The notes under the pieces are model-generated. The model was not told the origin of the DNA and searched no databases. It saw nothing but the letters and a program-made list of their open reading frames with translations. This document shows, piece after piece, positions 36,600 to 48,321 of a stretch of DNA of 64,000 bases (its first letter is position 1; the number at the start of each line of letters is the position of its first letter). Position numbers and translations under genes: made by a program. This stretch comes from Pogostemon cablin (Eukaryota; Streptophyta; Magnoliopsida; Lamiales; Lamiaceae). The stretch lies in assembly GCA_023678885.1 (NCBI GenBank), contig CM042987.1:27304927-27368926 (forward strand), in the 5' to 3' direction.

Positions 36600-38535
36600 T
36601 ACCTTTTTCAAGATTCTCGAGCTCCTCCAATTGTTCTCCCATGCATTTATAATATTGAGATCGAAACCAATCTTGATCACATATCAAAGCTTACACAATT
36701 CTAGGAGTTAAAGAACTCCTAAAGGCATCAAGTACCCTTCCACCCGCACTAAAGGCCGACTCAGATGCAACTGTTGAAACTAGAACTGCTAAAATATCAC
36801 GAGCCATTTTTAAAAGAATTGGCAATCTTTCAAAATTCACCTTCCACCATTTCAACACATCCAAATTCTCTCCAGCTACAATAGCCTCACTCAAGTAAAT
36901 ATCCAACTCATTTTTTAAGCCTCCACCTTCTCCAATCTCTATTTTCTGTTTTTTATATTTTGCTTTCAAAAGAGAGGCTGGTTTTCTTGATACTTCTTCA
37001 AAATTAAATGCATGACTAGGGCTGCCAACATCACCAGCTTCATTCCCTAATTGGTATATATTTTTGTACTCATTGAACAATTCATAAAGTTCACTCTTTA
37101 CAGTTTGAAAGATTTGCGATCCCTTTTCTGCCACATACATCTCACTCAATGAGTACTCCATATACTCAAACTTATCACGTGGATCAAAGACACTGCCCTA
37201 AAAAATAATTTTATTCATTTTCTCCAGATCTCTCCAATATTATCAAATTTTGTTTTCATGGACTCACCTAAACACTTGATCTCACAATCCTTACTTCCCT
37301 TCCATTCATTCAATATGCAACACAAATCACTTATTTCACTAAAAATGAACTAGAAGTGGCATTCAAAGAACCAGAAATACGTAGAGTCAACTCATAGAAA
37401 TGCTTCAACAAATCTGCAATTTTACGAACACAACACCAATCAGCAAAACTTGGAACCTCATCTACCCCCAAATCAACCTTAAAACTTGAATCTTGTTCAT
37501 CATACTTTTCAAATGCCTTTTCAAATCTTTCAGCTGTTCTAAGCATCAAATAAGTAGAATTCCATCTAGTAGACACATCAAGCACATAGAACTTTTGCTC
37601 TCTATTCCTTCCAAATTCACACATTCTTTAAATTTTTTAAACCTAGCAGGGGAATTTCTAATGTATTTCACAGCATCTCTCACACGCTTAACAGATGGGT
37701 CGACTTCTTTTAATCCATCAGAAACCACTAAATTACATGTGCAATACATCTTATGTGGATATACTTTCAAGCTGCAATACTACCCCCCCCCCCCAAATCA
37801 ATATTCTCATTTTCAAGAACGTTATAGCCGTATCATTTGAACTTGCATTATCTACGGTTATAGTGAACACATTTTTTAATCCCCAATTAAGAAGACAATG
37901 TTCTAACGCCTTTCTAAGATTATCTTCTCTATAACTAGAAACTGGCACAAAATTCATAATTTTTTTATGCAAATTTCAATCATTATCGATGAAATGAATT
38001 GTAATGCACATGTAATTAATTTTCTATAAAGAAGTCCAAGTATCAGTGGTGAGACTAACTCTTTGGCAACTAGACTTCATGAAGGACTTCAATTTTGACA
38101 TCTCATTAACATACAATTGATAGCAATACCTTGCCACAGTCCATCGAGAAGGAATTTAAAACCTAGGGCATGATCTTTTTGAATACCTCTTAACTCACCC
38201 TCCACAAACTTAAATGGTAATTCATCAACAATAATCATGTATGCAAGATCATCTCTAATTTCATTTTGGTCAAACTTCCATGCACTTAGAGTGCCCACCC
38301 CAACATTTCCCTCCTCATTATCAGTTGGTTGCAAGTTCAATAATGCTTGATGAGTTTCTTGGTTGTTTGGGTTATCTCCGCATGAATTCATGTGAGCTAT
38401 TAGTGATGATGTACCATTTTTTCCAGGATGAGAACAAAGTACTTTACTGCAGTAATTACACTTAGCATTTTTGTACTTACCGTCTTCTTTATAAATCTTC
38501 TCAAAGTGTTCCCAAACTACAGATCTGTCTTTCAT
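36600..38535 (-). pseudogene. hAT transposase, decayed
   Basis: The N-terminal BED zinc finger has WEHF, CNYC and HMNSC (38520-38390). The middle region carries VDELPFKFVEGE, SLTTDTWTSL and FTITVDNASSND. The C-terminal dimerisation domain has YLSEA, LKWWK and ASESAFSAGGRVLDAFRSSL (about 36900-36690). Family knowledge: this protein cuts and pastes elements with 8-bp duplications. It is broken by a stop after WTSL and another six codons or so later (near 38015 and 37975), by frameshifts near 38150 and 37620, and by a stop directly after TPRIV (near 36690). It belongs to the element 34172-42443, whose ends it would have recognised. Confidence 0.9.
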
Positions 38536-39428
38536 CTTTTTCTCTTCAATGGCAGTTGAGCATTTGAGGCTTGAGAATGCTCATTTGAGTCTTGAACTTG
38601 TGAGATTCCAATATTATTGCTTCCACTACCATCCTCTTGTGGTGAGATTGACATCTATGCAGCAAGACATAACAAGATTTATTATAAAAAATAAAAATAA
38701 AAATATGCAAGAAATAACCATCTTATTTATTAAGCTGCAAGAAAAGAACGAATACAAAGTATTTTCAAAGTAGCAAATCTGAATCTCATAACCACTAACA
38801 CTAAAGAAGTATATATTTGTGTAGTACTCTAGTATATATTTTCTTTAATGGGTTAAAAAATAGGGTAAATTGCTTTAAAAGTCCTCAGCTTTGGTTGGAT
38901 TGCAAATAAGTCCAAACATATAAAATTTGTCAAATAAAGACACTACTTTAAGCTGCAAAATTGGAATGTTGATGTGTCAAACTTAATGCCAGATCACAAG
39001 TCCAACAAAGTGAAACTGCATCATTTTGGTCAATTTAAATTTTTTTAGATCTAACTAAACCTAATTGTTGCTCTCTCCAATCATCGTAGCACCGCCGCAA
39101 CAATCACCAAAATCTGCTACTCAACCACCACACCAAAGTAGAAGCCACTGGAAGATGGAAACGAAAATTTTCAAAATCAGCTACTGTAACAAAATTCAAT
39201 TTCTCAACCAAAAATTCAAAGAACCCACACTTAATTATCCTTCGATTACTAATTTTTGTGCTTGAATGGAAATGGCGCTGTCAAAGTCGCGAACAAAACG
39301 ACATTGATCTTGCATTTCTTCGCATGTGTTTCTCGATCCTTAGAGTTTGTGGCGGAAACACAGCCCGACTCTGATGCAGAATCGTCGTCCCGAGAATACC
39401 ACATGTTCTTCTGCTACTTCTGATTAAC

Positions 39429-41218
39429 TGTTTGTTTATTTTTGTAGCACTCACGAGCAAGAATACTCGATCGTTGTAGTAGTATATCCCAAGAAAAATT
39501 ATCAATCCATAAAGGAGTTATGTTCGGACTAGCAAAATACGTGAGCTCATGTTCATGTTGTTTTTGTAAAGATGATCGGGGGTTTTGAGATTGATTAACA
39601 ACTAAAACAAGGAACAAGTAAATAAGAATAGCAAATAAGAGAAATGACAAGTAAAGAAAATGAGTGCTAAAGTTCAAGTATGGAAAAACATGGGATTAGA
39701 AACATCCAAGCATACTCAATTCATATTATCATGCAAAAGGAATCCAACTTAATTGATGTAGACTAAGGGTGATCACGATTGTATCCTAAGCTCCCTTTCG
39801 GGTTACAAAGGTTGTTGATCCATTTTAGACTCCCAAAAGCACTTAAGATCAAAGCCCAACATTAACCCCTTCCATCTAGGTACTAGTTAGATTAAACTCT
39901 CCCTTTTTGTGTACTAAGGCCAACGAATGGATTGGTTCCCCTCATTGAATTCAAATATCCTTTCGGTCAAACCCAAACTCAATGTCTATTCATGCCTTCC
40001 TAATACTATAGAGGGTCGTTTCCGTCTCACTCCAAGCAATACATACATGAACATCATGATAGCATTTAATTACCACAAATAATCAATTGATCAACAATCC
40101 ATTAAACCAATAAACATTCGTGAATAACAAACCATGCCATCACAACATCAAGACCATTAAACTCCATGAATAGAAATCAACATCAATTAAATCAAAAACC
40201 AATTTAATCCACATGATAACATAAATCTAATATGCTCTTCATATTCCTAATCCCACTAGAGGGATTAGCCTAACATGATAAAAGTAATAAAACAAATAAA
40301 TGATTCATTACAAATACCCATAGTCTTAGATCTAAAGAAATACAAAATGAATGGATTCTTCCCTATCAATTTCTTGAAGAGAATCTTCTATTCTTCTTGA
40401 TCTCCACCTCTAGCTCTTGATTTTGAAGTCTTTAGCACCAAAAATGGAAGATATGATGGGTGGATGAAGATGAATGAAGATGGATGAAGATGATGGTGGA
40501 AAATGGAAGAAATGGTGTGTGAGGTGTGTGTAGATGACAGGATTTCGGATTCCCTGCCAATTATTGAATAAAGGGATATTTATACCCCTATGGAGGCTTC
40601 TAGAAGGATCTGGAAATTTCTGCAGGAAAATACACAGCACGAGTCGTGTTCTGCAACACGGCCACGAGGTGGCCGTGTTGTGTCTTCTGATGCTGTCGCA
40701 CGGCCTCGCCTTACAGGGCCGTGTTGATGACACGGCTCGTGCTGCCAACACGAGTCGTGTGTTGTAACACGGGCACAGGGTGGTCGTGTTGTGTCTTCTG
40801 ATGTCGCCACACGGCCACTTCTTACAGGGCCGTGTTGGCGACACGGCTCGTGCTCCCGACTCGACTCGTGCAACTGGACACGACCTGAAGTTGCCCGTGT
40901 TGAATGACTAGATGTCGCCACACGGCCAACTCTTACAGGGCCGTGTTGGCTACACGGCTCGTGTGCTGGCTCCTGCATTTCTTCACTGTTTTGGCTCGTT
41001 CTCCCTCGTTTCAACTCCGAATTGAGATCCGCTTTTTCCTACATCTTCCTTATCATGTTTAGCATCCAATAAAAAGTAAAAATCTTAAGTTTAAGCTCAT
41101 TCACACACATTTCAATAAAAATACAAAATACAACCAAATAACATATAAAATACGGATAAAATAATACAAAAACACATATAAAAAGACACTAAAATCTAGG
41201 TGAAAATAGCTCTAATCA
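39429..41218 (-). mobile_element. Solo LTR in the Mutator-like element
   Basis: The target duplication TTAAC is at 39424-39428 and 41219-41223. It starts TGTTTGTTTATTTTTG and ends GCTCTAATCA. It is nearly identical to 14768-16379, with about 175 bp more near the right end. TATAAATA (minus) is at 40584-40577, and the array is at 40637-40975. Confidence 0.92.
40637..40975. repeat. U3 inverted-motif array, ACACGGCC/GGCCGTGT type (second copy)
   Basis: It uses the same words as 15973-16310, with base changes and small indels. The ORFs on both strands (40534-40767, 41014-40580) are products of the palindromic composition. Confidence 0.8.
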
Positions 41219-43472
41219 TTAACTTTATTGGTCTCTTTGGATTCAGGCAAGCGAACAACGAGCTTAACATTCTTCTCCTTTCTTTCATCATCATCGTCAT
41301 CCTCGATTTTTGGTGGTGGAGATTTCAGGAATTTAGGATTCCGGCGATTAGATCGGTGGTAAAAGATGGGGTTATGGCCAAGGCTAATGGGTTGGAAAGG
41401 GAAAAGGGTTTTTGGCTAGACGATCGTTCTTCTTCTTCCGCTTCACTCTGCTATTGTAACAGAACTCTAACTGGGAGAGAGAACAGAGAACGTGGAGAGA
41501 AAGTATATTAGGAAAAATAGTTTTTTTATTTTATTTTCCACATCATCCTTTGGGCAGTCAAAGACGGGTCAAAATCTGACCGGTGACTGTATTTGCAATT
41601 ATTTACTAAAGTTATAGGCTTTTGTGAAAAATTCCAAAGGTTAAGACTAATTTGCCATTAAAATAAGGTGGAGGCTTTTTGAGCAATTAACCCTAAAAAA
41701 TATCAGAAAGAACAAATATTAGAGTGTCTGCTTTGGTTTAAACTTTTAGTCTTAGATTTTTCTAGACTATTCTTCAATCTTTATTACTATTTAATTTTGA
41801 ATAAATTAACCATAATAATTTCCACTGAAACCCTAAACCAATTCACATTTACATTAAAAGATTCGGAACAAAATCTAAATAGTAAAAGTCTGCCACAATA
41901 TGAACGAGAGAGAGAAAAAAATCTGAAAAAATAGAAAAAGGGGAATACTTTGTTGATTGTAGAGAGATCTTCATTGAAGACTTGAAGAGACAGAGAACTA
42001 GAAGAGGATGCGACGATGTTGGTTAGGGACAGCGTGGATTGGTTGCCGATTGATGCGATGGCGGAAGGGGGCAGTGGCCAGTGAGTGAGGAGTGAGGAGT
42101 GAGGACTGGGAAGAGAAAGTGCGTGTGCAGCGATTGAGTTCGGGAGTTTGACTTTGAAAATGAAAAGAAGGGAAGGCAGAAGGGAGTGGGTGGGACTAGG
42201 GTTTCCTAAATTCCTACATAATTAATTAATATTTAATAATATTATTATTATATTATAATATTTCGATTCGGTTACCGGTTAACCAATTTTAAAATACTTA
42301 AAACCGTAACCGAACCATATTTTCGATTTTTCTATTTTTGAGAACCGAATACCGAACTATATATGCGGTCACTGAACTGATTTGAGCGGTTCGGTTCAGT
42401 TTCGATCGGTTTTTCAGTTTTTACCGAATACTGCTCACCCCTACCTGTAAGAAAAGGGAAAATGGATTACGGCTACAATAATTTTACCCAAAAATTATTT
42501 ATGGCTGCGAGGCTACAATAATATTGACCAAAAATAAATTAATTATAAAATAATCAAAATAGGGAATGGGGTGAAAAATATTAGGGCTGTAATAATTTTG
42601 GCCAAAAATAAATTATTACAAAATAATCCTTCAAGTTTTCTTTAATTAGTTAATGATAACGAATTTTCACCGAATTAATATAATTAAATTTTATGATTGA
42701 AATCAAAGATATCTTATGTATATTAAATATATAATATAATATATTAAATGAATATTGATTGATATATTAATTGAAATTAAACATATATTGATTAAAAATT
42801 AGTCAAATATGCCTAAAATATCTCCCATATTTACCAACTTTATATCGTAAAATATAAAAGTAAAATTTAAATAATAACATTCATTATTAATATAATTAAA
42901 TTTTATGATTGAAATCAAAACATTAATTAATTAGACCGTCAAAATTAAAATTGAATTATTTCTAAATAGAGTAAAATTGAAAAAAAATTGAAAACAAAAA
43001 GCAGCAAATCAAACCTTTTATTTTCCCGCCCAAACAATCCAATTTTAATATCTCCCAAATTTCTCATATTTTCTTCAATTTATCATATATCTCCCAAATT
43101 TCTCATCTTTTCTTCAATTTATCACATGTTATCATTTATCATGTATCTTCCAAATTTCTAATCTTTTCTTCAATTTGTCACATATTATCATTTATCCCGT
43201 TACATTCTGATATCTCCCAAATTTCTCATCTTTTATTCAATTTATCACATGTTATCACATATTTTTGCACCGTTCTCATCTAACATATTTAATCTAGATA
43301 TTATAATTAAAATTATAACCTCCCATTTGTCAAATAATATCAATTACATTTATTTTTATTATTGTTTCTTAATTAAATATTGTCAAACATACTCTAATAT
43401 GATTATGGAATTATTTCTTTAATATTCTATATATTTTTATTTCAGTGTTAAAGACTTTAATTAAAAAATATT

Positions 43473-43725
43473 TTGACTCTAAATTACTAATATATTTGGA
43501 TAGATATTTTTCTCTTGGAAATTTTTTTATCGTTTCAGTTGTTACAGTTCATTGGGATGAATATGAGTTTATGATGGCGAGATTAAAATTTTTTTTTTTT
43601 TAAAAAAAGTTTGACTCTAAATTATTAATATATTTGGATAGATATTTTTCTCTTGAAAATTTTTTTATCGTTTCAGTTGTTACAGTTCATTGGGATGGAT
43701 ATGATTTTATGATGGTGAGATTAAA
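43473..43725. repeat. Direct duplication of about 115 bp
   Basis: Two copies of TTGACTCTAAATTA.TAATAT ... TGGGATG.ATATGA are separated by an A/T homopolymer stretch and differ at a handful of positions. Confidence 0.85.
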
Positions 43726-43993
43726 TTCTTTTAAACAAAATTATTCTTTTGTAGCTGCAATATATCAATTATTTATTATACCAAACTTTGGGTTAGTTAA
43801 CCGTTTCCTTTCTTTTATCATGTAGACTAATTTTTTTCAGTGTTAAAGAACGTAAATTACTGAAACGCTAATGATGGTTGATAATCATAATTGCTTATGG
43901 GATGTTTCTACAATTTCAAAAAATCATTAACTCTATTTTACTAAAAGATGGTCTAAATTTGAAAAAAGATTTAAATATTTTATTCCGCAATAT

Positions 43994-44063
<70 letters not shown>

Positions 44064-44308
44064 AATCTAAAAAATGAAGGGTAAGCAAAAAAAACCTAAA
44101 ACAATTAATGAGAAAAACATATTTTATTTATTTATTTATGATGTTTAATCGCCCGCGAAAATCAAATCAAGATATAAAAGATGTTTATATAATATATTTG
44201 ACCATTTCGAGAAATAATATTTATATGGAGTATATATAAAAGAAGTTTATAATAAATTTGGTCATTACAGAAATAATATTTATATGTTTTAATTTTTTAA
44301 AATCCATC

Positions 44309-44339
44309 CCCGTGCAACGCACGTGTAAGTTTTGCTAGT
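44309..44339 (+). mobile_element. Probable Helitron 3' end
   Basis: The stem CGTGC-AAC-GCACG is followed by GTAAGTTTTG and then CTAGT at 44335-44339 and T. This fits the hairpin-CTRRT end of Helitrons. The 5' end was not placed. Confidence 0.45.
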
Positions 44340-44643
44340 TTTTATTAAAATGTTATCACTTTTCTTTTAAAATATTTATTATTTTTCATTTATAATATAA
44401 ATTATTTATAAAATAGTTCATTATATCATTATCATTTTTCATCAATTAACCATCACTTTTATTATTTTTTATCCTTATCACTTAAATAATTTCATAGTGA
44501 GAATATAAGTATGAACCTTTGCCAAGATTAAAGGAGCATTTGTGATGCCCTATATCAAATAATATTTCATTCCTTATTCAATAGGAATGGATTAATTTCC
44601 TTAAAAAGTATGGATTACACCTTGGAATAGAGGATTATCTTTT

Positions 44644-44897
44644 GAAAAAATATCAATTTTGGTCATTTAGGATATGTCAAATCCAACTTTAGTTCCCAAA
44701 TTTGGTAATTTCTCAAAAGTGGTCCTCCGATGTCCACTTTTGATCCTTTTGGTCCTCTAGGATAGGCCAAATAAGAACTAAAAGTGGACAAAAAGGACTA
44801 AAAGCGGACACTGAAGGACCACTTGTAAAAATTTACCAAACCTTAAGACTAAAATTAAATTTTGCATATTATAGAGGACCAAAATTGATATTATCCC
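44644..44897. mobile_element. Fold-back MITE of about 254 bp
   Basis: The two halves are inverted copies (ATATCAATTTTGGTC at the left; GACCAAAATTGATAT at the right; TGTCCACTTTTGATCC and GGACTAAAAGCGGACA nearer the middle). Flanks TTATCTTTT and TTATCTTTC match in 8 of 9 bases, suggesting a Mutator-type MITE. Confidence 0.75.
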
Positions 44898-45590
44898 TTA
44901 TCTTTCTAAGAGTAGTGGGGGAATGAGGTGTAATTGTTAAAGCAAAATATTATGTGCATTGACAAAATATTTATTATTATTTTTAGTATTATTACTTTTC
45001 ATATATATTATTATAAATTATTTATGAAATAGTTTACATTGTTATCACTATTTATTTTGGTATCACTTTTCATTATAAACATTATCACTTTTTATTCATT
45101 TAACAGAAATCAACGGTCTTATAAAGGTTTTTGCCTTTAAAATTAATGCAATTTATTATGATAATGCATGGTAAAATATAAACTATAAAAAAACTAACCT
45201 AGTTTATATGCAAAATTAATGTTAAAATTAAATTTAAAAGTAATTACTAAACTATTAAAATAAAAATATATTATTGAATTAAAATTAATACGGTTTGTTA
45301 TTAAAAAAAAATACATAAATTCTATAATCCCTTGGGAGTTGGGATTTCAACTCAATTGTTAATCGTTTTCGTGTCAGATCACTAGCTCGTGGTATTATTA
45401 TATGGATATGTATAATTTTTTGTTATCTTACGTCGTTGCTGTGAATGATCATGGATTTATTTATAATTTTAAACAAATAATAATAATGATGAAAGCTTTA
45501 TGATTTTACAATCAATATAAAATCGTTATACAATATGATCTAGTGTTTGACTTTTAAATTGCACTCTCCAAGTTCTATGATTTTATAATG

Positions 45591-45823
45591 GTGTACCCAC
45601 CATTAGGGGCCCCCACCGCCCCTATCCTGGGAATTAGTGGAGGAGGTAAATCGCAGGATGTGCCTCAAGTGGCTTATAGAGAGGGACTCACTGTTAAACT
45701 TGTGCTTGCAAGGGGCCAAATCCATGCCAAAGGCAGGATTCGAACCCCCACCCTGTAGCAACCAAGCTCAGTTGGAAGGTCTTTCCACCCTCCCCTCTAC
45801 CACTTGAGCTATGCCCTATGGGC
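45591..45823 (-). mobile_element. tRNA-derived SINE
   Basis: A perfect 14-bp target duplication ATGATTTTATAATG is at 45577-45590 and 45824-45837. On the minus strand the head contains an A box (TAGCTCAAGTGGTAGAG) and a B box (GGTTCGAATCC) at tRNA-like spacing, followed by an unrelated body. Family knowledge: transcribed by RNA polymerase III and moved by LINE machinery. The length of 233 bp fits a plant SINE. It is not a tRNA gene, as no acceptor stem or full cloverleaf was found. Confidence 0.92.
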
Positions 45824-45837
45824 ATGATTTTATAATG

Positions 45838-47938
45838 ACTAGTTTTTCGATGCATGTTGGAAGTCGTATGTAAATCCTTTTAAATTATAATCAGATCTTT
45901 AACTTTTATTTCTTTTTTATTTGGCTAAAACCTGTATGTGCCAAGACATCGTGCTCCAAATACTTTTAGTATATTAAATAATATACATTTTAGTATAAAG
46001 ACGTGTATATATTATTTTCTAAAATAAAAATTAATAAAAGAATATACCATTTAAAACAAAATATTGTACTATTATTAATTAAAATATATATTTTTGGAAC
46101 AAAATATTTTACCCTTACCCATAATTAATATGTTTTAAAAATTCACTTTTATATACAAATACAAATCCTATAATCTTGACCACGTTAATCAACCATTCAT
46201 TCTTTTTACTCAATAAATACTTTTTTTTTTATCCCTCATCTCTCATCTTTTTTCTTGCACAAATTAATTTTCTTACATATTAATTAGAAAATTAGGTATA
46301 ATGACACATTTCTATTAAAACTTTTTTAAATGACCTAATTTGACTAAAATAGCTTTATAATTTTTTTTTTTTTGATAAAATATAAGTTATTATTTATAAT
46401 TTGGACCCAAACTTTTTTTTTTTAAATTACAATTGCCCCAAACTCATCCAAATTCAATTGTAATCTTCAAGAGACCATCTTCATCTTTGCTCATTTCCCT
46501 TGCTCATTATCTTTGCTAATTGTCCTAACTCATTCAAAAAATCAGCAAATAAATTTCAAGAAATCAACTTCATCTCTGGTAATAATCCATGTTGTAGCCT
46601 CCGTTTCTCCCTGGAAGATTGCAATCAAAACTTCTTTTAGTTTGATTTTGTTTCTCCTGTTTACAATCGACAACAATTCTTCTTCTTCATAAATGATGAA
46701 AATTCTATGTGAGAGTCAGGCTTATCGGGATTCTGGGTGGATTCCAGCTTGATGTAGCTTCATTAGTAGCAAGAGTTTTATTTCTCCATTACAAGAATTA
46801 GAAAACAATCAAGCTTACAATATTATTGTCCACAACCAATTTGATTAATTAATTAATACAAAAATAATAATAATAATAATAATAAAGTATCAATACCTTC
46901 TAAATTTGTTCAAATTACAAAATAAACACTGTACAAAAATAATAATAATAATAATGCTTTTCTTTTTCCTAATACTGTTCTCCAAGGATTTATTAGGGGT
47001 AAAAGAGTAATCAAAATAATACATTTATTGGTATAATTGAATTGAATTATGTTGGAATGGAATGAGCTTATGAATGAAATAAAGATGGGAAATGAATGAT
47101 TAAAAATTAAAATTCTCATGATTGATATTACTTGGGAATAACTTAAGTAATGAAAAATACATTTTTTAATTAATTCCAATTTCACTATTAATATTCTATA
47201 ATATAGTATAATTATTGTATTATTTATATTAAATAACTAAATTATATTTTTAACATAAGAAATATTTATTTATTTTTATTTGGTAATATATTTATATAAT
47301 AATAAAATCTTTTAAATATTAAAAAAAATATATCAATTCAAAAATTCACAAGACATATTATAATAACATATGCTCTATGTTTTGAATTTATTACATGATA
47401 CTTCATTTTATATTAACTAAGATTTTTTATTATTGTTTATTTCATATATTTTAAATATTAATTGAATAATTAAATAAGATTTTAAAAAATAATTAAAATA
47501 TTATTTTAATGAATTTATGTATATTTGAAATAAAAGATAATATTATAAAATAAAAAATATGAATATATATTATTTGTATTAAAATAAAAATTTTAATTTG
47601 ATTCCTACATGCATGGAATAGCTAAACCCATCTAATTGGGAGGAATCACCATTCCCATATTTAAAGGAATACACATTCCTTATGGAATGGTGATTCCTAT
47701 TAAAAAACTTACCAATCATTAGAATAGGAATTCAATATGGAATTGTGATTCCATTCACATCTAATTCCTTTATACCAATCACGCCATTAATATTCTTTCC
47801 AATTCTGGCTACCTATCATTACCTAAAAAAAAGTAACAAATAAAAAATTTAGAAAAGAAATAAAAAAGAGTAACAGAGGGACGTCCGTGACATTGAGGGT
47901 GCACTGAAATCAATATTCGTTGCTCGTATTAAGCACAC
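45838..47938. other. AT-rich region without a recognised gene
   Basis: It contains T-rich runs and (AAT)n near 46865-46886 and 46938-46953. Inverted GGAATGGTGATTCC-like words around 47650-47780 may be a degraded MITE. Nothing else can be supported. Confidence 0.5.
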
Positions 47939-48321
47939 TGTTAGGAACAAACGTAGAATACCCTAGATAAACCTTGGAACAGCACGCTCACTGTGTAAAG
48001 AATCCTTTTTTATCAAAAATAATCTCTGCCCAAAACCTCCACAGCAGGGACATAAATACTCAAACCCTAAGGCCCATGGGCCATCTATCAAAGTAAAATA
48101 GAATTAAACATAAAACAAAAAATAATCTCTGCCCAAAACCTACCACAGAAGGGACATAAATACTCAAATCCTAAGGCCCATGGGCCATCTATCAAAGTAA
48201 AATAGAATAAAATAGAAAACAATAAGTAACACAATAATAAAGTAACTTCTAGGGTCCATCAACTTCAACCCTATTCCTCTTATGACGAACATAAACAAGT
48301 AGACCTCCTGTGCTCCTAACA
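47939..48321 (-). repeat. Gypsy 3' LTR with an internal duplication
   Basis: It is 383 bp against 280 bp for the other LTR. The extra 103 bp is a tandem copy of the AATAATCTCTGCCCAAAACC ... AAGTAAAATAGAA segment (about 48016-48220). Confidence 0.9.

Larger units (their letters stand above)
38863..41693. mobile_element. Mutator-like non-autonomous element in the hAT element
   Basis: The 9-bp target duplication TAAAAAATA is at 38854-38862 and 41694-41702. The ends are GGGTAAATTGCTTTAAAAG and, inverted, GGGTTAATTGCTCAAAAAG. A 9-bp duplication is the mark of Mutator-like elements. The interior, excluding the solo LTR, is about 1 kb. It is G+C-richer and open in parts (39065-39265, 41200-41511), as in elements that carry captured gene pieces, but no gene was recognised. 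Confidence 0.85.
34172..42443 (-). mobile_element. hAT DNA transposon with nested insertions
   Basis: A perfect 8-bp target duplication CCTGTAAG is at 34164-34171 and 42444-42451. Terminal inverted repeats of 12 bp, TAGGGGTGAGCA, lie at both ends. Subterminal regions are rich in CGGTTCGGTT-like words (35810-35950, 42260-42430), as in plant hAT elements. Inside are a decayed transposase (36600-38535), a solo LTR (34202-35804) and a Mutator-like element (38863-41693) that itself holds a solo LTR. Without these insertions the element would be about 3.8 kb, a usual size for an autonomous hAT. Confidence 0.93.
42452..44643. other. AT-rich region with local duplications
   Basis: No gene was recognised. 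TCTCCCAAATTTCTCATCTTTT is repeated several times at 43050-43240. A 115-bp direct duplication lies at 43473-43587 and 43611-43725. A (TA)n run lies at about 44001-44058, and a probable Helitron 3' end at 44309-44339. Confidence 0.5.

Noticed and set aside
43878..44084. Plus-strand ORF with a long Ile-Tyr run
   Set aside because: It is the translation of a (TA)n microsatellite.
45600..45823. tRNA gene because of A and B boxes
   Set aside because: It lacks a tRNA cloverleaf and acceptor stem, is over 200 bp long, and has a 14-bp target duplication, so it is a SINE.
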